Below are positions 33,880 through 41,507 of a DNA stretch of 64,000 nt, one piece after another. Position 1 is the stretch's first letter, and each line of letters starts with the position of its first letter. The stretch is from Gemmiger sp. An50 (GTDB lineage: Bacteria; Bacillota; Clostridia; Oscillospirales; Ruminococcaceae): positions 62,001-126,000 of the forward strand of contig NZ_NFID01000010.1 of assembly GCF_002161595.1 (NCBI RefSeq). Direction: 5' to 3'. The position numbers were made by a program, and so were the translations under genes. The notes below the pieces were generated by a model, which was not told the origin of the DNA, ran no database searches, and saw only the letters and a list, made by a program, of their open reading frames with translations.

Positions 33880-35724
33880 TTGAATCTGAAAGTGAAACGC
33901 ATCAAAGAACTGATGGCCTATACCCTCCAGGTGCTGAAAGAAGAGGGAATCGTGCCGGTACTGCGCCGGGCTGTCGGCTTCATCAAGCGGCGCTTCTTCG
34001 GCAAAAAGGCCCGCTATCTGCCCAAAAAGCAGGTATTGGAGGCCCAGCGCAAGGAATGCGCCCAGGGCGCGCCCGGGCCGGTGATCTCCATCTGTGTACC
34101 GCTGTACAATACGCCGGAACCCTTCCTGCGCCAGCTGTTGGACAGCGTGCTGAATCAGACCAGTCCCGGCTGGGAGCTGTGTCTGGCGGACGCCTCCGAC
34201 GACGCCCACCGCCCGGCGGTGAAAAAACTGGTGGACGCGGCGGCCCAGAAGGCGGGCGAGCGCATCCGCTATAAGGCGATCGAGAACAAGGGCATCAGCC
34301 ACAACACCAACCATGCGGCGGCGCTGGCCACCGGGGAATATCTGGCCCTGACGGACCACGACGATGTGCTGGCCCCTCACGCCATCTATACTGTGCAGAA
34401 GGCCATTGCCGAGACCGGCGCGGCCTTCCTGTACAGCGACGAGGCCCTGTTCACCAAAAAGATCGAGAAGCCCACGGTGGGCCACTTCAAGCCGGACTAC
34501 GCCCCGGACTATCTGCTCTGCTGCAACTACATCTGCCATCTGGCGGTGTTCCGCCGGTCGGAATTTCTGGCGGTGGGCGGCGAGCGGCCGGAGTGCGACG
34601 GCAGCCAGGACCACGATTTGTTCCTGCGGCTGCTGGAGCGGCTGGAGCCCGCTCAGATCTGTCATATCCCCCAGGTGCTTTACTACTGGCGGGTGCACGC
34701 GGCCAGCACCAGCGGCGGCGTGGCGGCCAAGCCCTATGTGGCCAAGGCGGCGAAAAAGGCCATCGCGGACCACCTGCAGCGCACTGGCCAGCAGGGCGAG
34801 GTGAAGGACGGCATCTTCCCCAGCACCTACAAGGTGGACTGGGTCATCCCCGGCGAGCCGCTGGTGAGCATCCTGATTCCCAACAAGGACCACACCGACG
34901 ATCTGGAAAAGTGCCTTGCCTCGGTTTACGGAAAAACCACCTGGCAGCGCTTTGAAGTCATCGTGATCGAGAACAACTCCACCGATCCGGCCACCTTCGA
35001 GTATTATGAAAAGGCCAAGGAGCGGTTTGCCAACCTGCAGGTGGTAAAGTTCGAGGGAGGATTCAACTTCTCCGCCATCAATAACTTCGGCCGCAAATTT
35101 GCCAAGGGCGAATATCTGCTGCTGCTCAACAACGATGTGGAAATCATCGACGGCGAGTGGCTCACCGAGATGCTCATGCAGGCAAGCCGCCCCGGCGCGG
35201 CCATCTGCGGCGCCATGCTCTATTACCCGGACGATACCATCCAGCACGCGGGCATCATCACCGGTCTGGGCGGCTACGCGGGCCACAGCCACAAGTACAA
35301 AAAGGCGGGGGGCAGCGGTTATATGTTCCGGCTGGCCACCGTGCAGGACTTTTCCGCCGTCACCGCCGCCTGCCTGCTGGTGCGCAGCCAGGTGTACGAC
35401 GAGATGGGCGGCCTGGACGAGGGCTTCACCGTTGCCTTCAACGACGTGGACTTCTGTTTACGGGTGCGGGATGCGGGTTACCGAATCATCTGGACCCCCT
35501 ACGCCCGGCTGTATCACTACGAGAGCAAGAGCCGGGGCAGCGACGAGAAGGACAAGGCGAAAAAGGAGCGGTTCGCCACCGAGCAAAAGCGCCTGACCGA
35601 CCGCTTCACCCGCCACGGCCTGACCCACGACCCCTACTACAATCCCAGTCTGACCCTGGACCGGGAGGATTTTTCCGAGAGCGCCGATCTGCGGAATCTG
35701 AAGGACCCGCAGACCGCCCTGTAA
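33880..35724 (+). CDS. Two-domain family 2 glycosyltransferase, paralogue
   Basis: 614 residues from TTG 33880, with GGAGAGG eight bases upstream. First GT2 domain: VISICVPLYNTPEPFLRQLL and LTDHDDVLAPHAIY. Second: PLVSILIPNKDHTDDLEKCL, VIENNSTDPATFEYYEKAKE and LLLLNNDVEIIDGEW. The second domain is almost identical over long blocks to that of the preceding gene, while the N-terminal 70 residues differ (basic, FIKRRFFGKKARYL). This points to tandem duplication with divergence of the first domain or membrane-contact region. Donor sugars unknown. Confidence 0.88.
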   Translation: MNLKVKRIKELMAYTLQVLKEEGIVPVLRRAVGFIKRRFFGKKARYLPKKQVLEAQRKECAQGAPGPVISICVPLYNTPEPFLRQLLDSVLNQTSPGWELCLADASDDAHRPAVKKLVDAAAQKAGERIRYKAIENKGISHNTNHAAALATGEYLALTDHDDVLAPHAIYTVQKAIAETGAAFLYSDEALFTKKIEKPTVGHFKPDYAPDYLLCCNYICHLAVFRRSEFLAVGGERPECDGSQDHDLFLRLLERLEPAQICHIPQVLYYWRVHAASTSGGVAAKPYVAKAAKKAIADHLQRTGQQGEVKDGIFPSTYKVDWVIPGEPLVSILIPNKDHTDDLEKCLASVYGKTTWQRFEVIVIENNSTDPATFEYYEKAKERFANLQVVKFEGGFNFSAINNFGRKFAKGEYLLLLNNDVEIIDGEWLTEMLMQASRPGAAICGAMLYYPDDTIQHAGIITGLGGYAGHSHKYKKAGGSGYMFRLATVQDFSAVTAACLLVRSQVYDEMGGLDEGFTVAFNDVDFCLRVRDAGYRIIWTPYARLYHYESKSRGSDEKDKAKKERFATEQKRLTDRFTRHGLTHDPYYNPSLTLDREDFSESADLRNLKDPQTAL

Positions 35725-35739
35725 AAGAGAGGCAATGCA

Positions 35740-35994
35740 ATGAAAAAGCTTTCGCGCTGCAGGGCCCGGTTCTCCATCCGGGCCTTCTGGGCGGGCATGG
35801 CGCTGGTGATCGCCGGCGGCTGCCTGCAGCAGTTCCTCCTGTTTGAGCTGGGTTTGGCGGCTGTGGTGGCCGCCTGGATGGTCAAACGATTCGGGCTGCG
35901 CTGCCCTCACTGCGGCTACCCCGGCGTTCTGCCCCGCTGGAAGGGCAAGGGCGGTTGCATCCGCTGCGGCCGCACCGTGGAATTTGACGACTGA
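35740..35994 (+). CDS. Small membrane protein with zinc-ribbon-like cysteines
   Basis: 84 residues. One or two hydrophobic segments (about 16-47) are followed by LRCPHCGYPG and GCIRCGRTVEF, two CxxC pairs that look like a zinc ribbon on the cytoplasmic side. No family is recognised. GAGAGG lies seven bases before the ATG, and the gene is 15 bp after a glycosyltransferase, so it may be cotranscribed with the glycan operon. Confidence 0.6.
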   Translation: MKKLSRCRARFSIRAFWAGMALVIAGGCLQQFLLFELGLAAVVAAWMVKRFGLRCPHCGYPGVLPRWKGKGGCIRCGRTVEFDD

Positions 35995-36042
35995 CCGGTT
36001 TTAAACCGGCAGAACAATACCCCAAAAAAAGAGGTGTATCCT

Positions 36043-36315
36043 ATGGAATTCAAGATCAACGAAAACAGCATCGTATACGGCGACGAGACCCGGGAACTGG
36101 CCCGGATCACCTTCCCCCAGGTAGCGCCCGGCGTGGTGGACATCGACCACACCTTCGTGGGCGAGGAGCTGCGGGGCCAGGGTATGGCCGGTCAGCTGAT
36201 GGAGCAGTGCGTGGCCCAGCTGCGCGCCAGCGGCCGCAAGGCCCGCACCAGCTGCAGCTATGCCGCCAAGTGGTTCGAAAAGCACCCCGAGGAAGCGGAC
36301 CTGCTGGACAAGTAA
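36043..36315 (+). CDS. YjdJ-type GNAT-fold N-acetyltransferase
   Basis: 90 residues, the full length of this miniature family. VVDIDHTFVGEELRGQGMAG carries the acetyl-CoA loop (RGQGMA), and the C-terminus SCSYAAKWFEKHPE is conserved in YjdJ proteins. Substrate unknown for the family. GAGGTG is seven bases before ATG 36043. A terminator follows. Confidence 0.85.
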   Translation: MEFKINENSIVYGDETRELARITFPQVAPGVVDIDHTFVGEELRGQGMAGQLMEQCVAQLRASGRKARTSCSYAAKWFEKHPEEADLLDK

Positions 36316-36326
36316 GACAAGCGAAA

Positions 36327-36375
36327 AAAGGCCGCCGGTTTTCCCTGAACAGGGAAGACCGGCGGCCTTTGTTTT
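36327..36375 (+). terminator. Bidirectional terminator
   Basis: Long stem AAAGGCCGCCGGT...ACCGGCGGCCTTT with inner TTCCCTG/CAGGGAA, then GTTTT; AAAA on the left. It separates the convergent YjdJ-like and flavin reductase genes. Confidence 0.8.
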
Positions 36376-36383
36376 GTGCTGCC

Positions 36384-37076
36384 TTATTTCTTTTTGGGGC
36401 GTCGGGGGCCATAGCCTGTCTTTTTGGGGGCCGGGCTGCGCTTTGCCTCGCCTGCTTTGCGGGGCGCCTTTTCAAAGACGCCATTTTTCGGCGCCGGTCC
36501 TTTCTTGATCGGGGGCTGCTTTTTGCGCACGCTCCAGCCGAAGGTGCCAAGCTCCTCGCCCAGGCTGTAATACTGGCCGTGGGCGTAGGCCAGCAGGCCC
36601 GCTCGCTCCAGATGCAGTTTGCCTGCCGCGTCCAGCAGGTTTTCGCTCACGTTTACGGCTACCACGTCCGCCAGAAACAGATCGTGGGTGCCCAGCGGAA
36701 TCTGCTGGAATACCTTGCATTCCAGATTCACCGGGCTTTCTCCCACCAGGGGGCAGCCCACCTGGCTGGCAGGCAGGGCGGTCAGGTTCATGGCCTCGAA
36801 TTTGTTCACATCCCGGCCGCTTTTCACGCCGCACCAGTCCACGGCCCGGGCCAGGGCGGTGGTGGGCAGATTGATCACGAACTCGCCGCTTTGCTGAATC
36901 AGTCCGTAGCTGTGGCGGCTGGGCCGCACCGAGATGGAAACCCGGGGCGGGTGGGTGTTCACGATGCCCGCCCAGGCCACGGTGAACACGTTGGGGGCTT
37001 CCGGTGTGCCGCAGCTGACCAGAACCGGGGGAATGGGGCCCAGCAGCACGCTGCCCTTCCAGGTGATCTTGTTCAT
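36384..37076 (-). CDS. Flavin reductase-family protein with basic tail
   Basis: 230 residues. Residues 1-180 form an FMN-binding split-barrel (flavoredoxin/FlaRed) domain: GPIPPVLVSCGTPEAPNVFT, ISVRPSRHSYGLI and FVINLPTTALARAVDWCGV. It probably binds FMN and may reduce it or pass electrons in an NADH-linked reaction. The last 48 residues are almost entirely lysine, proline, alanine and arginine, a tail I do not associate with this family. Its start overlaps the stop of the upstream glycosyltransferase by four bases. Confidence 0.8.
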   Translation of the reverse strand: MNKITWKGSVLLGPIPPVLVSCGTPEAPNVFTVAWAGIVNTHPPRVSISVRPSRHSYGLIQQSGEFVINLPTTALARAVDWCGVKSGRDVNKFEAMNLTALPASQVGCPLVGESPVNLECKVFQQIPLGTHDLFLADVVAVNVSENLLDAAGKLHLERAGLLAYAHGQYYSLGEELGTFGWSVRKKQPPIKKGPAPKNGVFEKAPRKAGEAKRSPAPKKTGYGPRRPKKK

Positions 37077-38038
37077 TTGTCCTCCTTATCGGGGAAGGTG
37101 GTCTCGCTGATGATGAACCGGGGACGCTGTTTGGTCTCCAGATAGATTTTGCCGATGTACTCACCGATCACGCCCAGGCACAGCAGCTGGATGCCGCCCA
37201 TGAAGCAGACGATGCTGGTGGTAGAGGCCCAGCCTGCCACCGTGCTGCCCAGAATGGCTTCTACCACGGCCCAGATCACACCCAGGAAGCTGATGACGGA
37301 AATCAGCGCGCCGAAGCCGGTAATCAGCCGAATGGGCTTCACCGACAGGCTGGTGATGCCGTCGAAGGCAAGGGCCAGCATTTTTTTCAGGGGATAGTGG
37401 CTCTCGCCCGCGATGCGCTCGGCCCGCTCATAATATACGCTGGTGCTCTTGAAGCCCACCAGCGGCACCATGCCACGCAGGAAGATGTTGACCTCCTTGA
37501 AGTTGGCGAACTCATTCAGCACCCGGCTGCTCATGAGCCGGTAGTCCGCGTGGTTGAACACCACCTGCGCGCCCATCCAGTTCATCAGCTTGTAGAAGCC
37601 CTCGGCGGTGAAGCGCTTGAAGAAGGTATCGGTGTCCCGCTTGGAGCGCACGCCGTATACCACCTCGCAGCCGTCCCAGTAGGCATCCACCATGGCATCC
37701 ATGGCGTTGATATCGTCCTGGCCGTCGCAGTCGATGCTGATGGTGATGTCGCACCGGTCCTTCACGGTCATCAGACCGCCCAGCAGGGCATTCTGGTGGC
37801 CCCGGTTGCGGGAAAGGCAGACGCCTTCAAAGTGCTCGTCGCTTTTGGCCAGATCCTGGATGATGTTCCAGGTGTTGTCCTTGGAGCCGTCGTTCACAAA
37901 GACCACCCGACTCTCGGGGGCCACCCGGCCCTTTTCAATCAGACTGGTGATCTTTTCCAGGAACATGCCGCTGGTCACCGGCAGGACCTCCTGCTCGTTG
38001 TAGCAGGGGATCACAATGTATAAAACAGGGGCTTTCAT
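37073..38038 (-). CDS. Polyprenyl-phosphate glycosyltransferase (GtrB-like GT2)
   Basis: 321 residues. LYIVIPCYNEQEVLPVTSGM, VVFVNDGSKDNTWNII, GVCLSRNRGHQNALLGGL and the metal site SIDCDGQDDINAMDAM (D103, D105) are followed by two C-terminal helices and QLLCLGVIGEYIGKIYLETK. This is the bactoprenol-phosphate glucosyltransferase pattern. It loads a sugar on undecaprenyl phosphate for later use by a membrane GT-C transferase; several candidates lie in this window but none is adjacent. It follows the Crp/Fnr gene by 17 bp and is coupled to the flavin reductase gene. Confidence 0.88.
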   Translation of the reverse strand: MKAPVLYIVIPCYNEQEVLPVTSGMFLEKITSLIEKGRVAPESRVVFVNDGSKDNTWNIIQDLAKSDEHFEGVCLSRNRGHQNALLGGLMTVKDRCDITISIDCDGQDDINAMDAMVDAYWDGCEVVYGVRSKRDTDTFFKRFTAEGFYKLMNWMGAQVVFNHADYRLMSSRVLNEFANFKEVNIFLRGMVPLVGFKSTSVYYERAERIAGESHYPLKKMLALAFDGITSLSVKPIRLITGFGALISVISFLGVIWAVVEAILGSTVAGWASTTSIVCFMGGIQLLCLGVIGEYIGKIYLETKQRPRFIISETTFPDKEDK

Positions 38039-38055
38039 GGCAGAAATCTCTCCTT

Positions 38056-38763
38056 TTAACAGTGATATTGGCGGGTCAGCTCCGCCTTATTCAGCAGCTT
38101 GAAGCTGTTTTTGTAGGTTTCAATCAGGCCCTCGTCCCGCATGCGGGAGATCTCCCGGCTCAGAGCACTGCGCTCGCAGTTCAGGTAATCCGCCAGCCCG
38201 GCACGGGAGAAGGGGATGGTGAAGGTGTCGGCCCCGGCCCGGGCGGATTCCTCCAGCAGATAGGCGCACAGCTTGCTGCGCAGGCTTTTCAGAATCAGCA
38301 GGTCTACCCGGCGGTTCAGAGCAAAGTATTTGTCGGAAATGGTGCACACCAGATTCTGCATCAGCTGAAAATGGCTGCCGTGCATCCGGGCGCAGGGGTG
38401 CAAAATCTTCTGGTAGGGCACAAACAGCACCTGGCAGTCGGTCTTGGCGATCACCGTGACCGGGCTTTTGGTGCTGCTGCCGCTGAGTACGTCGCCGAAC
38501 AGGCTGCCCGGCTCCATCAGGGTGATGGCCACGCTGCCGCCGTCCGGCGTGTTTTTCACCGCCTCCACCTGACCGGCCAGCACGATGCCCACGTCCCGCA
38601 TCTCATAGCCGGAAAGCAGCACGATCTCGCCCTTGGAAAAGGCGCGGGCGGCGGGCTGGAAGCACTCCATCGTCATGCGCAGCTCCGCCAGGCTCAGGCC
38701 ACGGAACAGGGTGGTTTGCAGCAGGATGGGAAGGTGATCTTCCAATAGAATGGAATTGCGCAT
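38056..38763 (-). CDS. Crp/Fnr-family transcriptional regulator
   Basis: 235 residues. A cyclic-nucleotide-binding-like barrel spans residues 15-130 (FSKGEIVLLSGYEMRDVGIVLAGQVE; PGSLFGDVL), then a dimer helix and a winged helix with the recognition stretch SRAGLADYLNCERSALSREI. There is no FNR-type cysteine cluster, and the ligand is unknown. AAAGGAG is eight bases before ATG 38763. The gene is divergent from an ABC transporter operon, and a palindrome GTTGC-CGCC-GCAAC lies between them at a position suited to Crp activation. Confidence 0.88.
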   Translation of the reverse strand: MRNSILLEDHLPILLQTTLFRGLSLAELRMTMECFQPAARAFSKGEIVLLSGYEMRDVGIVLAGQVEAVKNTPDGGSVAITLMEPGSLFGDVLSGSSTKSPVTVIAKTDCQVLFVPYQKILHPCARMHGSHFQLMQNLVCTISDKYFALNRRVDLLILKSLRSKLCAYLLEESARAGADTFTIPFSRAGLADYLNCERSALSREISRMRDEGLIETYKNSFKLLNKAELTRQYHC

Positions 38764-38791
38764 GGCATTGGCTCCTTTGTGCGGGTGGTTG

Positions 38792-38833
38792 GTTGCCGCC
38801 GCAACGGCATAATTTCTTTTATTATAGTAGAAT
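38792..38833 (+). promoter_or_regulatory. Possible Crp/Fnr operator and class II promoter of the ABC operon
   Basis: GTTGC-CGCC-GCAAC (38792-38805) is centred at 38798.5. A -10 like TAGAAT at 38828-38833 predicts a start near 38840, putting the palindrome at about -41.5, the class II activator position; no -35 hexamer is seen. Inference from spacing. Confidence 0.4.
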
Positions 38834-38849
38834 ACAAATAAAAAGGCAA
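38821..38849 (-). promoter_or_regulatory. Promoter of the Crp/Fnr-family gene
   Basis: Minus-strand TTGCCT (38849-38844), 17-bp spacer, TATAAT (38826-38821), overlapping the divergent ABC promoter. Confidence 0.6.
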
Positions 38850-38893
38850 ACCGGATCTTTACCGGAACAACTGCCCAGAAGGAGAGAACTTTC

Positions 38894-39973
38894 ATGAAAC
38901 GTTTGTTGAGCATGGTAATGGCGGCCGCAATGGCCCTGAGCCTGGCTGCCTGCGGCGGCGCCGGCGCTTCCAGCACTGCTTCTTCTCAGGCTGCGTCCAG
39001 CGCGCCTGCCTCCAGCCAGGCGGAAAGCGTCCCCGCTTCCTCCGCAGCAAGTGCTTCCGAGAATACCGCAGCTTCGGGCGAAGCCATGCGCATTGCGGGC
39101 CTGCAGGGCCCCACCACCATGGGTATGGTCAAGCTGATGAAGGACCAGGAAAGCATGGAGAGCCCCCTGTACAACGTGACCATGTACGGCGCGGCCGATG
39201 AGATCGTGCCGCTGCTCACCAAGGGCGAGCTGGACGCGGCGGCCATCCCCGCCAACCTGGCCGCCACCCTGTACCAGAAGACCGAGGGCAAGATCCAGGT
39301 GGCTGCGGTGAACACCCTGGGTGTTCTGTATGTGGTGACCACCGGTGACGAGGTGGCCAGCGTGGCCGACCTGGCCGGCAAGACCATCTATTCCACCGGC
39401 AAGGGAACTACCCCTGAGTATGTGCTCAACTACATCCTCACCGAAAACGGCATCGATCCGGCCAAGGATGTGACCATCGAGTACAAGAGCGAGGCCACCG
39501 AGGTGCTGGCTACCCTGCAGAGCGCGGGCGAGGGCGCCGTGGCGGTTCTGCCCCAGCCCTATGTGACTGCTGCCCAGGCCCAGGTGGAGGGCCTGACCGT
39601 GGCGCTGGACCTGACCGAGGAATGGAACAAGATCGACCCGGATTCCCAGCTGATCACCGGCGTGCTGGCCGTGCGCAGCGACTACGCCCAGCAGCATCCC
39701 GAGGAGCTGGAGGTTTTCCTGGCGGACTACCGCAGCAGCATTGAGTGGGTGACCGCCAACACCGCCGACGCGGCCCAGCTGGTGGCGGAGTACGGCATCG
39801 TGGCCAAGGCTCCCCTGGCCGAAAAGGCCCTGCCTGCCTGCAACATCACCTACATGGACGGCGCGGACATGAAGCAGGCCCTGAGCGGCTATCTGGACGT
39901 GCTGTACCAGCAGGACGCTGCCTCGGTGGGCGGTGCGCTGCCGGGCGACGACTTCTACTATGGAGTGGAATAA
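38894..39973 (+). CDS. ABC transporter substrate-binding lipoprotein (NitT/TauT-like)
   Basis: 359 residues. The lipobox LAAC places the lipidated cysteine at position 20, followed by a serine/alanine-rich linker to about residue 62. The binding domain (MRIAGLQGPTTMGMVKLMKD; GELDAAAIPANLAATLYQ; GKTIYSTGKGTTPEYVLNYI) has the two-lobed pattern of SsuA/TauA/ThiY-type proteins. The ligand cannot be told from sequence. The gene overlaps the permease gene by 14 bases and stands divergent from the Crp/Fnr regulator. Confidence 0.85.
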   Translation: MKRLLSMVMAAAMALSLAACGGAGASSTASSQAASSAPASSQAESVPASSAASASENTAASGEAMRIAGLQGPTTMGMVKLMKDQESMESPLYNVTMYGAADEIVPLLTKGELDAAAIPANLAATLYQKTEGKIQVAAVNTLGVLYVVTTGDEVASVADLAGKTIYSTGKGTTPEYVLNYILTENGIDPAKDVTIEYKSEATEVLATLQSAGEGAVAVLPQPYVTAAQAQVEGLTVALDLTEEWNKIDPDSQLITGVLAVRSDYAQQHPEELEVFLADYRSSIEWVTANTADAAQLVAEYGIVAKAPLAEKALPACNITYMDGADMKQALSGYLDVLYQQDAASVGGALPGDDFYYGVE

Positions 39974-40718
39974 ACGAGGTAAACAAGCGGCCGCCATCCT
40001 GTTTTGGGTGGCGGTCTGGCAGTTTGCGGCCATGGCGATCCCCCAGAAGTTTCTGCTGGCCTCCCCGCTGGAAACCCTGGAAAAGCTGGCGGGCCTTGTG
40101 CCCACCGCCGTGTTCTGGCAGCGGGTGAGCTTCAGCGCCCTGCGCATTCTGGCGGGCTTTTTCAGCGCGCTGGCGGCGGGCGTGGTGCTGGCGGCGGCCA
40201 GCGCCTGGCTGGAACCGGTGCGGGTGCTGATCCGGCCGCTGATGCAGCTAATCAAGGCGGTTCCGGTGGCCAGCTTCATCATTCTGGCCCTTTTGTGGGT
40301 GCGCAGCGCCAACCTGGCGGTGCTCATCAGTTTTCTGATGGTGCTGCCCGTGGTGTACACCGCGGTGCTGGAGGGCATCCAGCAGACCGACCGGCAGCTG
40401 CTGGAGATGGCCAAGGTGTTCCGGATTCCCTTTTCCCGGGCGCTGGGAGCCATCTGGCTGTCCCAGGTCTGGCCTTATTTTGTGCAGAGCTGCACCGTGG
40501 GCATGGGCCTTGCCTGGAAAAGCGGCATCGCCGCCGAGGTCATCGGCCTGCCGGGCGGCAGCATCGGCGAGGCGCTGTATCAGGCGAAGCTCTATCTGGA
40601 AACCGGCGAGCTGTTTGCCTGGACGGCGGTGATCGTGCTGGTAAGCGGTGTGTTTGAAGCGGTGTTCGTCCGGCTGCTGGCGGCAGCGGGCAGGCGGATG
40701 GAAGGAGGCGGCGCATGA
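39960..40718 (+). CDS. ABC transporter permease (SsuC/TauC-like)
   Basis: 252 residues, six transmembrane segments. The EAA loop appears as EMAKVFRIPFSRALGAIWLSQVWPYF, and AVPVASFIILALLWV is the usual preceding helix. It belongs to the BPD_transp_1 group of nitrate/sulfonate/taurine or thiamine-precursor importers. ATG 39960 lies inside the end of the binding-protein gene, so translation is coupled. The ATPase gene starts four bases before its stop. Confidence 0.87.
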   Translation: MEWNKRGKQAAAILFWVAVWQFAAMAIPQKFLLASPLETLEKLAGLVPTAVFWQRVSFSALRILAGFFSALAAGVVLAAASAWLEPVRVLIRPLMQLIKAVPVASFIILALLWVRSANLAVLISFLMVLPVVYTAVLEGIQQTDRQLLEMAKVFRIPFSRALGAIWLSQVWPYFVQSCTVGMGLAWKSGIAAEVIGLPGGSIGEALYQAKLYLETGELFAWTAVIVLVSGVFEAVFVRLLAAAGRRMEGGGA

Positions 40719-41278
40719 AGGCGGTGCTGAACGGCGTGAGCAAGCGCTACGGGGACCAGTGGGTGCTGCGGGATCTGAACCTGACCCTGGAGGGAGCCAA
40801 CGTTCTGATGGCGCCCTCCGGCCGGGGAAAGACCACCCTGGCCCGGCTGCTTTTGGGGCTGGAAACGCCGGATGCGGGCCGGGTGGAAACCGACGGCCGG
40901 ATCGTGGCCCAGTTCCAGGAGGACCGGCTCTGCGGCCAGCTCACAGCGGTGGGCAATGTGGCCCTGTGCTGCCCCCAGCTGCGCCCGAAAGAGATTGAAG
41001 CGGCGCTGGCGGCGCTGGGCCTTTGCGAAGAGGACTGGTCCAAGCCCGCGCGGCAGCTGTCCGGCGGGCAGGCCCGGCGGGTGGCATTGGCCCGGGCGGT
41101 GCTGGCCCCGGCAGAGGGCGTGATTCTGGACGAGCCTTTTAAGGGGCTGGACGAGGAAACCCGGCAGCGGGCCATGGACTGGGTACGCCAGATGCTCAAA
41201 GGCCGCTGGCTGCTGCTCATTACCCACGACGAGCAGGAGGCCGAGGCCTTCGGCGGAGCCAGCGTGGGAATTTCATAA
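40715..41278 (+). CDS. Short ABC transporter ATPase (SsuB/TauB-like)
   Basis: 187 residues, about 50 shorter than usual for SsuB/TauB. Walker A reads APSGRGKTT (alanine replaces the first glycine), signature LSGGQARR, Walker B VILDEP and H-loop ITHDEQEAEAF are present. The helical domain after the Q-loop (VAQFQEDRL) is shortened. All catalytic residues are kept, so it is probably active. It completes the importer with the binding protein and permease; the terminator-like hairpin downstream contains the 46-bp palindromic element B. Confidence 0.85.
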   Translation: MKAVLNGVSKRYGDQWVLRDLNLTLEGANVLMAPSGRGKTTLARLLLGLETPDAGRVETDGRIVAQFQEDRLCGQLTAVGNVALCCPQLRPKEIEAALAALGLCEEDWSKPARQLSGGQARRVALARAVLAPAEGVILDEPFKGLDEETRQRAMDWVRQMLKGRWLLLITHDEQEAEAFGGASVGIS

Positions 41279-41296
41279 TTGTAGAAACTGGATAGA

Positions 41297-41389
41297 AAGC
41301 AAACAGATTGTATCAGGCGATTTTGCCCGCACTCCCACTTGGAATTGTGCGGTATTGCCTAAAATTTACAATCTGTTTGCTTTTCTTTT
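41297..41389 (+). terminator. Terminator of the ABC operon with an element in its loop
   Basis: AAGCAAACAGATTGTA (41297-41312) pairs perfectly with TACAATCTGTTTGCTT (41367-41382), then TTCTTTTT. Instead of a short loop, 54 bases separate the arms, most of them the palindromic element at 41315-41360, so a second hairpin stacks on the first. Confidence 0.65.
41315..41360 (+). repeat. Palindromic intergenic repeat, minimal member (element B)
   Basis: 46 bp. AGGC and CCGCAC on the left pair with GTGCGG and TTGCCT on the right. The right half, GGAATTGTGCGGTATTGCCT, is the complement of the left end of the elements at 20427 and 50702. Confidence 0.65.
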
Positions 41390-41400
41390 TGACAATTTGC

Positions 41401-41429
41401 TTGTAAGCGCCAGGGGCAAAGGCTATAAT
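41401..41429 (+). promoter_or_regulatory. Promoter of the beta-CASP nuclease gene
   Basis: TTGTAA (41401-41406), 17-bp spacer, TATAAT (41424-41429), about 80 bp before ATG 41508. Confidence 0.65.
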
Positions 41430-41507
41430 AAAGGTAACGACAGGACCGGCCCGCGCCGCCCCGTTCGGGTGCAGGTGCGGGCGGCAAAAAAGGAGGCCCC
41501 GCAGGAT

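Noticed and set aside
35996-36010. CCGGTTTTAAACCGG palindrome after the zinc-ribbon gene.
   Set aside because: Short stem, no U-tract on either strand; not convincing as a terminator or operator.
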